DNA of 64,000 nt from Bacteroides oleiciplenus YIT 12058 (lineage in GTDB: Bacteria; Bacteroidota; Bacteroidia; Bacteroidales; Bacteroidaceae): positions 329,594 through 393,593 of the forward strand of contig NZ_JH992943.1 of NCBI RefSeq assembly GCF_000315485.1, read 5' to 3'. This document shows positions 45,766 to 55,395 of this stretch, piece after piece. Below the pieces are notes generated by a model that was given only the letters and a program-made list of their open reading frames with translations, searched no databases and was not told where the DNA came from. The number at the start of each line of letters is the position of its first letter. Within the stretch, counting starts at the first letter, position 1. Both the position numbers and the translations under genes were made by a program.

Positions 45766-48603
45766 ATGACGCAAAAAATGAATAGAAAGTTTATATATAT
45801 TGGCTGTACTGTTTTTGCCATGTCTCTGTTTCACGCAGGAAGCATTCAGGCACAAGAAGAAAACAAGGATAGCCTAGTGAATGTAGCTTTCGGTACAGTT
45901 GCCCAGGAAGACTTGACGCATGCCATTTCTACTGTCAACACGTCCGAACTGATAAAAAAGGTTAATAGCTCCAGCAGCTTAGTAGGTCTGGAAAGCCTGA
46001 TAGGTGGATACACCGGCAACATATGGGGCCAGGAAGCACTTATTCTGGTAGACGGGATACCTCGCAGTGCAAGCAATGTGCGCGCTTCCGAAGTAGAAAG
46101 TATTTCGGTAATGAAAGATGCCGCTGCCGTAGTACTTTATGGTAGCCGCGCAGCAAAAGGTGTTATTCTGATCACTACCAAACGAGGTAAAAATGAACCG
46201 ATGCGCATCGACGTACGGGGAAATGCAGGTATCAATGTCCCCAAATCTTATCCTAAATACTTGGATTCGGACTGCTACATGACCCTTTACAATGAGGCTT
46301 GTCGCAATGACGGCTTGTCGCAAAGATACAATCCATCAGATATTTATAACACCGCCATGGGAACCAATCCTTATCGGTATCCGAACATCGATTTCTATAG
46401 TTCCGACTACCTGAGAAAGGCATATTATAATGCTGACATGACCGGTGAAGTATACGGAGGTAATGATCGCACACACTATTATCTGAACTTCGGTATGGAT
46501 TATAGTAACGACCTACTGAAATACGGTGAAGCAAAAAATGCCTATAACATGCGTTTCAATGTACGAGGTAATGTAGACATGACACTTGCCTCATGGCTGA
46601 AAGCTACTACCAATGCAGCAGTTGTCTTTACCAATCAATATGCAGGTCGCGGAAACTTTTGGGGAGTTGCATCCACTTTGCGCCCTAACTGGTTTGCCCC
46701 GTTGCTTCCCATTGACATGATGGATACCAATGTCTCTCAGATACAGGAATATATTACCAATAGCAATCACCTGATCGACGGTAAATACCTGCTTGGAGGA
46801 ACATCATCCGACATGACCAATCCTTTTGCAGATCTTCTGGCTGCCGGCTATGTCAAGGAAAAAGCACGTATGTTTATGTTCGATGTCAGTCTTGCAGCTG
46901 ATCTGGGTTCTTTTCTGAAAGGCCTGTCATTTAAGACTTCCTATAGTGTAGACTATACATCTTACTATTCGGAAGCTTTCAGCGAGACCTACGCTGTTTA
47001 TGAGCCTACATGGTCTCAAGTAAACGGCAAGGATATGATTATCGCCCTGAAGAAACACAATGAAGACAAAAAAGATCCGAATGAATATGTTGGTAAGTCC
47101 ACTTACGATCAGACTATGACATTCAGTGCGCAGTTTGATTATGCCCGTACTTTCGAAAAATACCACAACGTAGCGGGCACATTTATAGGCTGGGGCTATC
47201 AGACGCAGAATTCTGCCGATGAAAACCATGAAAGCAGTGATTATCACCGCACCAGCAATGTAAACTTAGGCTTACGCGCATCTTATAACTATAATCACAA
47301 GTATTACGTTGACTTTAGTGGTGCTGTGATCCATTCAGCCAAGTTACCCGAAGGCAAACGCAACGCTTTCTCCCCGGCAGTTACTTTAGGATGGAGAATC
47401 AGTGACGAAAAGTTCATGGAGAATGTGGACTTTATAAATGACTTGAAAGTCACGGCTTCCTATGCTAAGCTGCATCAAGATCTCGACATCTCCGATTATT
47501 ACCTGTATAAAGGAACTTTCTCCAAAAGACAAAATGAAGGTTTCTATGTACAATGGCATGATGGCACAGCCGGCGGATGGACTCCAGCTTCCAAGCGTGG
47601 TGATAATCCTAACTTAGGTTTCATCACACGTGAAGAGTTCCGTGCAGGTATTGATGCTACACTGTTCAACCGTCTGCTGAAGTTGAATGCCAACTATTTC
47701 AGACAGGAAACGAAAGGCTTACTTACCCAAGGTTCCTCTTCCATTTATCCTACGTACTTTGCTTTAAGCAGTAACTCCACCTTCATGCCTTGGATCAATT
47801 ATAACGAGGACAGACGCAACGGTTTTGATTTCTCGCTGAGTGCCAACAAGAAGTTCGGTGACTTTGACGTAACACTTGGGTTCAACGGTATGGTATATTC
47901 ATCTAAAGCCCTGAAACGTGATGAACTTTATGATGAAGATTACCAGTATCGCAAAGACCGTGCACTTGATGCCTCTTACGGTTATGTATGTGAAGGCTTC
48001 TTCCAAGATCAGGCAGACATTGATAGCCATGCTCGACAGACATTTGGTACAGTAAAACCCGGTGACTTGAAGTATAAGGATATTAACAAGGATGGCGTAA
48101 TCGATAGCAAAGACCAGATTGAATTAGGAAAAAATGGTTGGGCTGCCCCTCCTTTCTCCTTCGGATTGAACCTGACCGTAAAATGGAAGAACTTCTCATT
48201 GTTTGCTATGGGATCAGGACAGACCGGAGCAGTAGACTACAAAAGCAGTTCTTACTACTGGAACCGCGGTACAAGCAAGTTCTCAGAAATAGTATGGGGA
48301 CGCTGGACTGAGGAGACCAAAGATGTGGCCACCTATCCACGACTCACTACCACCAACGGTGACAACAACTACCGCAACTCCACTTTCTGGATGTACAAGC
48401 GCAACTATTTCCGCCTGAATCAGGTGCAGTTAACGTATGATTTCCCTGAAAATACTTTCAAAGGAACATTTGTTCGCGGCTTAAGCGTCTATTGTGGTGG
48501 CAACAACCTGCTTACCATTTCCAAAGAACGTAAGCATATGGAACTGAGTATCGGTTCCCCGCAATGCCGCAACTTCTATGCAGGTTTTAAGGCTGCATTC
48601 TGA
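45766..48603 (+). CDS. second SusC-like transporter, shortened N-terminus (XusC-like)
   Basis: A 945-residue SusC-family protein with signal peptide ending SIQAQ. Unlike the first SusC it lacks the carboxypeptidase-like domain and goes from the signal straight to a plug; the plug is also shorter: after SLVGLESLIGGYTGNI the usual GxxxIRIRG stretch is missing and it resumes at ALILVDGIPRS, then ISVMKDAAAVVLYGSRAAKG and ITTKRGK. The barrel is complete and ends NFYAGFKAAF. There is no sign of a frameshift, so this is probably a naturally short variant paired with the SusD encoded next. Confidence 0.92.
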   Translation: MTQKMNRKFIYIGCTVFAMSLFHAGSIQAQEENKDSLVNVAFGTVAQEDLTHAISTVNTSELIKKVNSSSSLVGLESLIGGYTGNIWGQEALILVDGIPRSASNVRASEVESISVMKDAAAVVLYGSRAAKGVILITTKRGKNEPMRIDVRGNAGINVPKSYPKYLDSDCYMTLYNEACRNDGLSQRYNPSDIYNTAMGTNPYRYPNIDFYSSDYLRKAYYNADMTGEVYGGNDRTHYYLNFGMDYSNDLLKYGEAKNAYNMRFNVRGNVDMTLASWLKATTNAAVVFTNQYAGRGNFWGVASTLRPNWFAPLLPIDMMDTNVSQIQEYITNSNHLIDGKYLLGGTSSDMTNPFADLLAAGYVKEKARMFMFDVSLAADLGSFLKGLSFKTSYSVDYTSYYSEAFSETYAVYEPTWSQVNGKDMIIALKKHNEDKKDPNEYVGKSTYDQTMTFSAQFDYARTFEKYHNVAGTFIGWGYQTQNSADENHESSDYHRTSNVNLGLRASYNYNHKYYVDFSGAVIHSAKLPEGKRNAFSPAVTLGWRISDEKFMENVDFINDLKVTASYAKLHQDLDISDYYLYKGTFSKRQNEGFYVQWHDGTAGGWTPASKRGDNPNLGFITREEFRAGIDATLFNRLLKLNANYFRQETKGLLTQGSSSIYPTYFALSSNSTFMPWINYNEDRRNGFDFSLSANKKFGDFDVTLGFNGMVYSSKALKRDELYDEDYQYRKDRALDASYGYVCEGFFQDQADIDSHARQTFGTVKPGDLKYKDINKDGVIDSKDQIELGKNGWAAPPFSFGLNLTVKWKNFSLFAMGSGQTGAVDYKSSSYYWNRGTSKFSEIVWGRWTEETKDVATYPRLTTTNGDNNYRNSTFWMYKRNYFRLNQVQLTYDFPENTFKGTFVRGLSVYCGGNNLLTISKERKHMELSIGSPQCRNFYAGFKAAF

Positions 48604-48630
48604 TTTTATTGATTAATAAAGAAGAAGATT

Positions 48631-50388
48631 ATGAAAAAAAAAGTTATACCTTTTATAATAGGTGTCCTGATGCTTACCGGTTGTGATGACTTGTTTTCAC
48701 CGGCCATCGAAAACTTCCAAGGCGTGGAAAACATGTACAACGATGCGGAATATGCACGAGGAATCTTGCACAATGTATACAGTCTAATTCCGGGTTATTA
48801 CGACAACAGTGAATATGGCACGGATGACGCCGTGACCAATCAGCCGAGTAACGTGTATCTACAAATGGCCACTGGTGCCTGGACCTCAAGTTCGTATAAT
48901 CCACAGAATCAATGGACCAATTCTTATGGTGCCATTCAATACATCAATCTCTTCCTGGCGAATGTGGAAGGTGTAAAATGGTCGGATGATGAAGAATTAA
49001 ACAAACTATTCGCACAACGCCTCATCGGCGAAGCTTACGGACTCCGTGGCATGTTCTATTTTTACCTACTCCGCGCCCACGCCGGTTTCGGTGCAAACGG
49101 TGAACTACTTGGTGTGCCCATACTGACAGAGTTTCAGACAGTAGAGTCGGACTTCAACCAACCGCGTGCTTCATTTCAGGCTTGTGTAGAGCAAATCTAT
49201 AATGACCTTTCCGAAGCAGAAAGAAGGCTTCCCTATGAATATGAAGATGTTTCGGGAAGCGTTCCTACAGACTTCCAAAGTCTCACAACAGATGTCGGGA
49301 AGTATAACACCGTCATGGGTGCCAAAGCACGTCAGTTGTATAATGGAATCATAGCCCGCGCTTTCCGCGCACGCACAGCCATACTGGCCGCCAGTCCTCT
49401 TTTCGAAGATGCTACTAACGCTGCCACATGGGTAGATGCCGCCAATGCCGCTGCTGCTGTGATAGATTATAAAGGAGGCGTATCAGGATTAGCCTCCGAT
49501 GGAGTAGAATATTACTCCCCCAGCATTGTAAATACCATTCAGGATGGTGCTAATCCGAATGAAATCTTATGGAGAGGAAACAAAGGCAGTGGTGATAACG
49601 ATCAGGAATCCCAAAATTTCCCACCAAGTTTGTATGGAAATGGTTATATGAATCCATCACAGAATCTGGTGGATGCATTTCCTATGACCAATGGATACCC
49701 CATCAGTGACGCAGCCAGCGGATATGATGGCAATAATCCTTATGCAGGACGTGACCCTCGTTTGGGTAAATATATCCTCTACAACGGAAGTACGATCAGC
49801 GAAAAGAGCATAACCATCAACATCAATGAGGGAAACCAAGACGGCGTTAATGTGACTGAAAACCGTTCGACTCGAACGGGTTACTACATGAAAAAGCGCT
49901 TGCGTATGGATGTGAACTGCAATCCGGCAGCCACCTCCAAACAACCGCACTACACTCCCCGCATCCGCTACACTGAAATGTATCTGGACTATGCTGAGGC
50001 CGCCAATGAAGCTTGGGGACCGAAAAACGCCAATGGCAGAAATTACTCCGCTTACAATGTAATCAAAGCGATCCGAAAACGTGCCGGCGTAGGTGGTTCC
50101 AATGATACTTACCTAGAAGCATGCGCTACCAGCAAAGACAAAATGCGTGAACTGATCCGCAATGAACGTCGGTTGGAACTCTGTTTCGAAGGATTTCGTT
50201 TCTGGGATCTCCGTCGTTGGAAAGCAGATCTGAACGAACCGGTATATGGTATTAACTGGAGTGGCAACAATTATCAGAAGATAACCGTGGAAGAACGTTC
50301 GTATGGAGAATACATGTACTGCTGTCCCATCCCCAATTCTGAGATACTGAAGTACAGCAATCTCATCCAGAATAAAGGATGGAAATAA
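48631..50388 (+). CDS. second SusD-like lipoprotein (XusD-like)
   Basis: A 585-residue SusD/RagB lipoprotein with signal MKKKVIPFIIGVLMLTGC (Cys18) and then DDLFSPAIEN. The core shows QRLIGEAYGLRGMFYFYLLRA and the C-terminal signature IRNERRLELCFEGFRFWDLRRW. It is 27 bp after the second SusC and presumably forms its lid. Confidence 0.94.
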   Translation: MKKKVIPFIIGVLMLTGCDDLFSPAIENFQGVENMYNDAEYARGILHNVYSLIPGYYDNSEYGTDDAVTNQPSNVYLQMATGAWTSSSYNPQNQWTNSYGAIQYINLFLANVEGVKWSDDEELNKLFAQRLIGEAYGLRGMFYFYLLRAHAGFGANGELLGVPILTEFQTVESDFNQPRASFQACVEQIYNDLSEAERRLPYEYEDVSGSVPTDFQSLTTDVGKYNTVMGAKARQLYNGIIARAFRARTAILAASPLFEDATNAATWVDAANAAAAVIDYKGGVSGLASDGVEYYSPSIVNTIQDGANPNEILWRGNKGSGDNDQESQNFPPSLYGNGYMNPSQNLVDAFPMTNGYPISDAASGYDGNNPYAGRDPRLGKYILYNGSTISEKSITININEGNQDGVNVTENRSTRTGYYMKKRLRMDVNCNPAATSKQPHYTPRIRYTEMYLDYAEAANEAWGPKNANGRNYSAYNVIKAIRKRAGVGGSNDTYLEACATSKDKMRELIRNERRLELCFEGFRFWDLRRWKADLNEPVYGINWSGNNYQKITVEERSYGEYMYCCPIPNSEILKYSNLIQNKGWK

Positions 50389-50425
50389 TCAATAATTGTA
50401 AACACTATCAATAAAATAGAATGAT

Positions 50426-51460
50426 ATGAAAAAGAAATTAGCATATATCGGACTGGCCTCATTGCTCTTATCTTTTACTGCATGTGAAAGCTCGGACAAT
50501 GAATTTCCCGACTTCGATTATCAAACTGTATATTTTGCCAACCAATATGGCTTACGTACCATTGAATTAGGCGAGGACGAGTTCCTTGACAACTCTATGG
50601 ATAATCAGCACAAAGTAGCCATCAAGGCAGCCTGGGGTGGTGGTTACACCAACCGTAAAAATGTGATTATTGATACCAAAGTAGATAAATCACTCTGTGA
50701 AAACCTCTACTTCAAAGGTACCAACATTCCTGTTACCCCTATGCCATCTTCCTACTATACATTGGCTGCCAACCAGATCAATATTCCTAAGGATAAAATT
50801 ATAGGTGGGGTGGAAGTGCAATTCACCGACGCATTCTTCGCTGATAAGAAGTCTCTTGACAATTACTATGTGATTCCTCTGAAGATGACGGACGTACAAG
50901 GTGCAGACTCCATCCTTCAGGGTAAAGCTGCCGTAGAAAATCCCATATTGACAAATAGTGGAGACTGGAGCGTACAGCCCAAAAACTTCGTATTGTATGC
51001 GGTGAAATATGTCAATCCCTGGCATGGCGAATACCTGCGTCGCGGAGTGGATCAAGCTGTCATAAATGGAATCCCTTCACAATTAGTACGCCATCAGCCA
51101 TATGTAGAGAAGGATGAGAAAGTAAAGATTACAACCGAAAGTTTGAAAGATAATATCCTATCATTATCAACTAAAGATGCACAGGGCAATCTTTTCAATT
51201 ACAACCTCAGTCTGTTTTTTGCGGAAGACGGCAGTTGCACAATAGGTAGCACCTCCGATGACTTCACTATTTCAGGTACTGGCAAATTCGTAAAAAAAGG
51301 CGAAAAGAACAGCCTTGGTGGTAAAGATCGTGACGCTATCTACCTGAACTATACAGTTGACTTCAAGACCAAAAACATGCAGTATGCCACCAAAGATACA
51401 TTAGTGTTGAGTAGCCGTGCCGTACAAGGTGGTAAGTCATTCGAAATAGAGATAAAATAG
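50426..51460 (+). CDS. DUF1735-type surface lipoprotein (XusE-like position)
   Basis: A 344-residue lipoprotein with signal ending FTAC (Cys20) and acidic SSDNEFPDFDY after it. The N-terminal half (~25-185) resembles the DUF1735 beta-sandwich (YQTVYFANQYGLRTIELG, YYTLAANQINIPKDKI, VQFTDAFFADKKSL, NYYVIPLKMTDVQGADSI), the C-terminal half a DUF5627-like domain. No catalytic motif. It occupies the slot of the xusE gene in known xylan clusters, between susD and the GH10-type gene, and is probably a surface glycan-binding protein. Confidence 0.85.
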   Translation: MKKKLAYIGLASLLLSFTACESSDNEFPDFDYQTVYFANQYGLRTIELGEDEFLDNSMDNQHKVAIKAAWGGGYTNRKNVIIDTKVDKSLCENLYFKGTNIPVTPMPSSYYTLAANQINIPKDKIIGGVEVQFTDAFFADKKSLDNYYVIPLKMTDVQGADSILQGKAAVENPILTNSGDWSVQPKNFVLYAVKYVNPWHGEYLRRGVDQAVINGIPSQLVRHQPYVEKDEKVKITTESLKDNILSLSTKDAQGNLFNYNLSLFFAEDGSCTIGSTSDDFTISGTGKFVKKGEKNSLGGKDRDAIYLNYTVDFKTKNMQYATKDTLVLSSRAVQGGKSFEIEIK

Positions 51461-51494
51461 TATTATCTGGTATAAACGTTAAAACTAAGAGAAT

Positions 51495-53708
51495 ATGAAA
51501 TATTTTAATCATAAACTAATCGGTCTTGCCATGATGGGCATAGCAGTCATGGCATGTACCGATGAGTACGACTGCAACCTTCAGATAGAAAAACCTGAAG
51601 AAGTGGCCAATAGTGAATACTTAGCCAGCTTCGACTTGTTGAAATCGTACATCAACCGCGATGCCAGTTCACCGTTTAAATTTACGGCAAACATGTCTTC
51701 AACAGACTTTATAAAAAAAGAGATCGGATATAGCACCATCCTGAACAATTTTGATGGTATAGATATTGGCGGTTCTTTCACACCTGTCAGTTCATTGAAA
51801 GAAGATGGTTCCTATGACTTTGGCGGAATGCAATTAGTGACTGATGCAGCCAAAGAAGCAGGTGTAACGCTGTATGGCGGTACACTCTGCTCCAACCAAG
51901 GACAACGCGCCGCTTACTATAATGAATTGATTCAGCCTATCATCATTCCCTTCGTACCCGAAAAAGGCAAAACCGTGATCTGTGACTTCGAAAATGATGA
52001 ACTTGGTACAGCCTATGGCATGACCGGCGGAAGTCAGGCAGTGGTAGAAAATGATCCGGATGGTAAGAGTGGTAAAACATTACACGTAGGTACCGATGAT
52101 AACAAAGCGGCCTATTCGCATCCTAAATTCAATGTAAAATTGCCGGAAGGCCGAAAACTGGGTGATTATGTTAACCTGACTATTGACATGCGCATTGTGA
52201 ACAGTGACGGTATATATGGAGCAGGTATGAGAGTTTTTATCAATGGACAAGAATTTAACGTAGGTACAAATGCTCAAGGACTTGGTTGTAACCCGAATAC
52301 CTGGAATCGTGGAGCAATCATTAGCTTGAACAGTGCCAAGGCTCCAGGCTTCATACTACCGGATGAATTGAAAGGGCTTACAGAATTCGAACTGGCTGTC
52401 GGCTCAGCTTCTGGAGGAGCACAATACTTTCTCGACAATATCGTGATGAATTATGAACTCCCTGGAACAGGTATTACCAAAATCGATTTCAGCAAAGATG
52501 CACTTGGTACGTCTTATCCAATGACCAACGGCAATCAAGCTGTGATAGAAGATAATCCTGAAGGTAGTGGTAAAGTGCTACATGTAGGTACAGCAGCTAC
52601 TCCCTGCTCTTATTCTTATCCTAAGTTCACAGTAAAATTACAGAATGGAAGAACATTAGGCGACTACACCGGACTCTCTCTCGACATGTACTTGATAGAT
52701 GGTAAAGGTGGCTGGGGTTCCGGTATGAGAGTGGTGATTAACGGACAAGAATTCAACAGCGGGCAAGGTCCGTTCGGTTTCGGCTGTGAAAGCAACAAAT
52801 GGGGAAGAGATAAAATCTATATCACATTCCTGAAAGAAGGCGAAACAGCAGGAGGTGGAAAAATAGCTATCCCCAACTCAATGAAGGATCTGACCGAGAT
52901 AGAACTCGCCGTAGGTTCAGGCTCGGGAGAATGGCACGCTTACATCGATAACGTCTGCCTACATTGGAAAGCTGATGACACCATCATCGAGAAAACTCCT
53001 GAAGAGAAAAAAAATCTCTTCACTGAAGAACTGAACAAATGGATTGGCGGTATAGTAAATGCAGGTGGTGAAACTGTAAAAGTATGGAATATTATAGGAG
53101 AGCCATTAGATAAGAGCGTGGATTCCAATACCTTCAACTGGGGCGAATACCTGGGCGATGTAGAGTATGCACGTACAGCTGTAAAGTTGGCACGTGACAC
53201 AGCGAAAGTTGATCTCAACCTCTTTATCAGCAACACATTCAATCAACAGGATGAAATGGATCAGAAAGCTGATGAAATGGTTGCATTGGTGAAATCCTGG
53301 GAAGCAGATAATGTAACCAAGATTGACGGATACAACATCGTTCTCCATGCAGTTTACTCAAAAGACGCCACTGTCCAGAAAAGAAATGAAGAAATGATTA
53401 CCGCATTGTTCGATAAGTTGGCACAGACCGGTAAGTCGGTACGTGTATCCGACCTCAGTATGATGGTGGAAAATGTAGATGGCAATTTTATTCAGACCAG
53501 CAAACTAACTGCGGATGAACGGACAGCTGCCGCCAACTATATGGCTTTCATTATGAAAGAATATCGGAAAGCTATTACTTCAGACAAGCAATACGGTATT
53601 TCTATTTCAAGTATGACTGAAACAAGCACAGGCAATAAAGTTTGTCCGTGGACATCGGGATACAACCGAAATGGAATGTATGAAGGAATAGTTGAAGGAT
53701 TGAAATAA
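51495..53708 (+). CDS. GH10-like lipoprotein with two inserted CBM-like domains; catalytic residues lost
   Basis: A 737-residue lipoprotein (Cys21 in AVMACTDEYDC). A GH10-type barrel is split: its first part (~40-155) ends YGGTLCSNQGQ, two similar beta-sandwich modules follow (~155-315 and ~320-485, both with CDFENDELGT/IDFSKDALGT starts, MRVFINGQEF/MRVVINGQEF), then the barrel resumes (~500-737). Compared with active Bacteroides GH10, HTLCWHSQ is replaced by GTLCSNQG, WDVVNEA by WNIIGEP (acid/base Glu kept), LFINDYN by LFISNTF, TQMH by IVLH, nucleophile motif SELD by SDLS, and QWCATDS by SISSMTE. It is therefore probably a non-catalytic xylan-binding surface protein in the place where xyn10 normally sits. 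Automatic tools may call it endo-1,4-beta-xylanase. Confidence 0.85.
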   Translation: MKYFNHKLIGLAMMGIAVMACTDEYDCNLQIEKPEEVANSEYLASFDLLKSYINRDASSPFKFTANMSSTDFIKKEIGYSTILNNFDGIDIGGSFTPVSSLKEDGSYDFGGMQLVTDAAKEAGVTLYGGTLCSNQGQRAAYYNELIQPIIIPFVPEKGKTVICDFENDELGTAYGMTGGSQAVVENDPDGKSGKTLHVGTDDNKAAYSHPKFNVKLPEGRKLGDYVNLTIDMRIVNSDGIYGAGMRVFINGQEFNVGTNAQGLGCNPNTWNRGAIISLNSAKAPGFILPDELKGLTEFELAVGSASGGAQYFLDNIVMNYELPGTGITKIDFSKDALGTSYPMTNGNQAVIEDNPEGSGKVLHVGTAATPCSYSYPKFTVKLQNGRTLGDYTGLSLDMYLIDGKGGWGSGMRVVINGQEFNSGQGPFGFGCESNKWGRDKIYITFLKEGETAGGGKIAIPNSMKDLTEIELAVGSGSGEWHAYIDNVCLHWKADDTIIEKTPEEKKNLFTEELNKWIGGIVNAGGETVKVWNIIGEPLDKSVDSNTFNWGEYLGDVEYARTAVKLARDTAKVDLNLFISNTFNQQDEMDQKADEMVALVKSWEADNVTKIDGYNIVLHAVYSKDATVQKRNEEMITALFDKLAQTGKSVRVSDLSMMVENVDGNFIQTSKLTADERTAAANYMAFIMKEYRKAITSDKQYGISISSMTETSTGNKVCPWTSGYNRNGMYEGIVEGLK

Positions 53709-53724
53709 ACCTAAATATTTACAG

Positions 53725-55368
53725 ATGAAAAACATTGCATCATTATTTTGTTTCTTCCTAACGGGTATCCTCTTATGGGCTTGTTCGGATGGGGGAAATG
53801 AAGAAGCAAATGTAGATGAAAGGAAGAGCGCATACGCGCTCTTCCTTAAAAAATCTATTATCGTGAGCGCTGGAGAGAATCAAACAGATGTCGTTATAGA
53901 GTGGGCAAAAACATCCTGGGATATAACCCTCGGAAAGGGAGATGTTGTGAAAAACATAACCCCGATGTCAGGTGGAAGTAATGATGGAGAAAAACAGTAT
54001 ACAAAGATTCAGGTGATCTGCAACGCTAACACTACAATGAAACAGCGTACACAGACCATTCACATTACTGACAAGGTCAATAAACAAACTGCCGATTTGT
54101 TAATAGAACAGGACCCGGCATTTAAGTCAGTAGTGCTCAATATTGACCCTGTAGTAAAATACCAACCGATAGTAGGATTCGGTGGGATGTACAATCCTAA
54201 AATTTGGTGTGGTGGAAATCTCATTTCTGCCCGGCAACTGGATAAAATGTATGGTAACGGTGGATTAGGTTACTCAACCCTCCGCCTGATGGTTTATCCC
54301 AACGAATCAGATTGGAGTGCCGATGTGGAAGCAGCCAAAACAGCGCAGGAAAACGGAGCAATTGTCTTTGCATGTCCATGGGACTGTACGGATGCCTTTT
54401 CCGAGAAAATAAAAGTTAACGGTAAAGAAATAAAGCATCTCAAAAAAGAAAACTATGGAGCATATGCCGGCCACTTGATCCGCTATATCAATTTCATGAA
54501 ACAGAATGGAGTAAATCTCTATGCTATATCTGTCCAAAATGAACCTGATATGGATTTTACTTACTGGACACCTCAGGAAGTAGTGGACTTTGTGAAACAA
54601 TACGGTGCCAGTATTCGTGAAACCGGTGTCAGGCTAATGTCACCTGAAGCATGTGGCACACAGCCTGAATATACCGATCCGATAATCAATGATGTCGGAG
54701 CATTTGCACAAACTGATATTGTAGCAGGACACCTTTATCAAGGTTTTTCAGACTTAGATAACGGATATGTCAAAAATCGCCACGATTATATTTGCGGTCT
54801 CTATCCCCGCATTCAGGGAAAGACATGGTGGATGACGGAACATCTCTTCAACGATGGAGAAAAGTCTGACGATCCATCACAATGGGAGTTTCAAAAATGG
54901 CAATACAGCCTCAACCATCTCGGCAAGGAAATTCACATGTGTATGGAAGGCTATTGCAGTGCATATGTATACTGGTATCTGAAACGTTTTTATGGATTGA
55001 TGGGTGATAGCGACGAACGCTGTCCGGTGGATGAAGGCGAAATCACAAAGAATGGCTACATCATGGCACATTATGCACAGTATGCTACTAGTACTACACG
55101 TATTAAAGCTGCTACGGATAATATAGGAATATGTGCTACAGCCTACATCAATGGAACAAACGACGAAATAACAGTGGTATTACTGAATTTAACAGGGGCT
55201 ACCCAGTGTATTGAAATACCGTTGGCAGGAGTAAAAAATGCAACTGCTGTCGAAACCAACGAAAACAAGAATATGGAAACTGTCAAAGTCGAATCTTCAG
55301 AAACGGGCAATAGAATATATGTTTTGTCGTCTGGCAACAGCATAACTTCCATCCGATTGACTTTATAA
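53725..55368 (+). CDS. GH30 (subfamily 8-like) glucuronoxylanase lipoprotein with BACON domain
   Basis: A 547-residue lipoprotein (Cys20 in LLWACSDGG). Residues ~35-135 form a BACON-type beta-domain (SWDITLGKGDV, RTQTIHITD, ADLLIEQDPA). The GH30 barrel and side beta-domain follow: VGFGGMYNPKIWCGG, acid/base Glu273 in SVQNEPDMDF, nucleophile Glu372 in WWMTEHLFND, and the end domain from ~450. GH30_8 enzymes cut xylan next to glucuronic acid branches, which fits the GH115 encoded next. Subfamily is suggested by overall look; the glucuronate-binding Arg cannot be fixed without alignment. Confidence 0.88.
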   Translation: MKNIASLFCFFLTGILLWACSDGGNEEANVDERKSAYALFLKKSIIVSAGENQTDVVIEWAKTSWDITLGKGDVVKNITPMSGGSNDGEKQYTKIQVICNANTTMKQRTQTIHITDKVNKQTADLLIEQDPAFKSVVLNIDPVVKYQPIVGFGGMYNPKIWCGGNLISARQLDKMYGNGGLGYSTLRLMVYPNESDWSADVEAAKTAQENGAIVFACPWDCTDAFSEKIKVNGKEIKHLKKENYGAYAGHLIRYINFMKQNGVNLYAISVQNEPDMDFTYWTPQEVVDFVKQYGASIRETGVRLMSPEACGTQPEYTDPIINDVGAFAQTDIVAGHLYQGFSDLDNGYVKNRHDYICGLYPRIQGKTWWMTEHLFNDGEKSDDPSQWEFQKWQYSLNHLGKEIHMCMEGYCSAYVYWYLKRFYGLMGDSDERCPVDEGEITKNGYIMAHYAQYATSTTRIKAATDNIGICATAYINGTNDEITVVLLNLTGATQCIEIPLAGVKNATAVETNENKNMETVKVESSETGNRIYVLSSGNSITSIRLTL

Positions 55369-55395
55369 TTATACGAATAGATATTAGATAACCAT

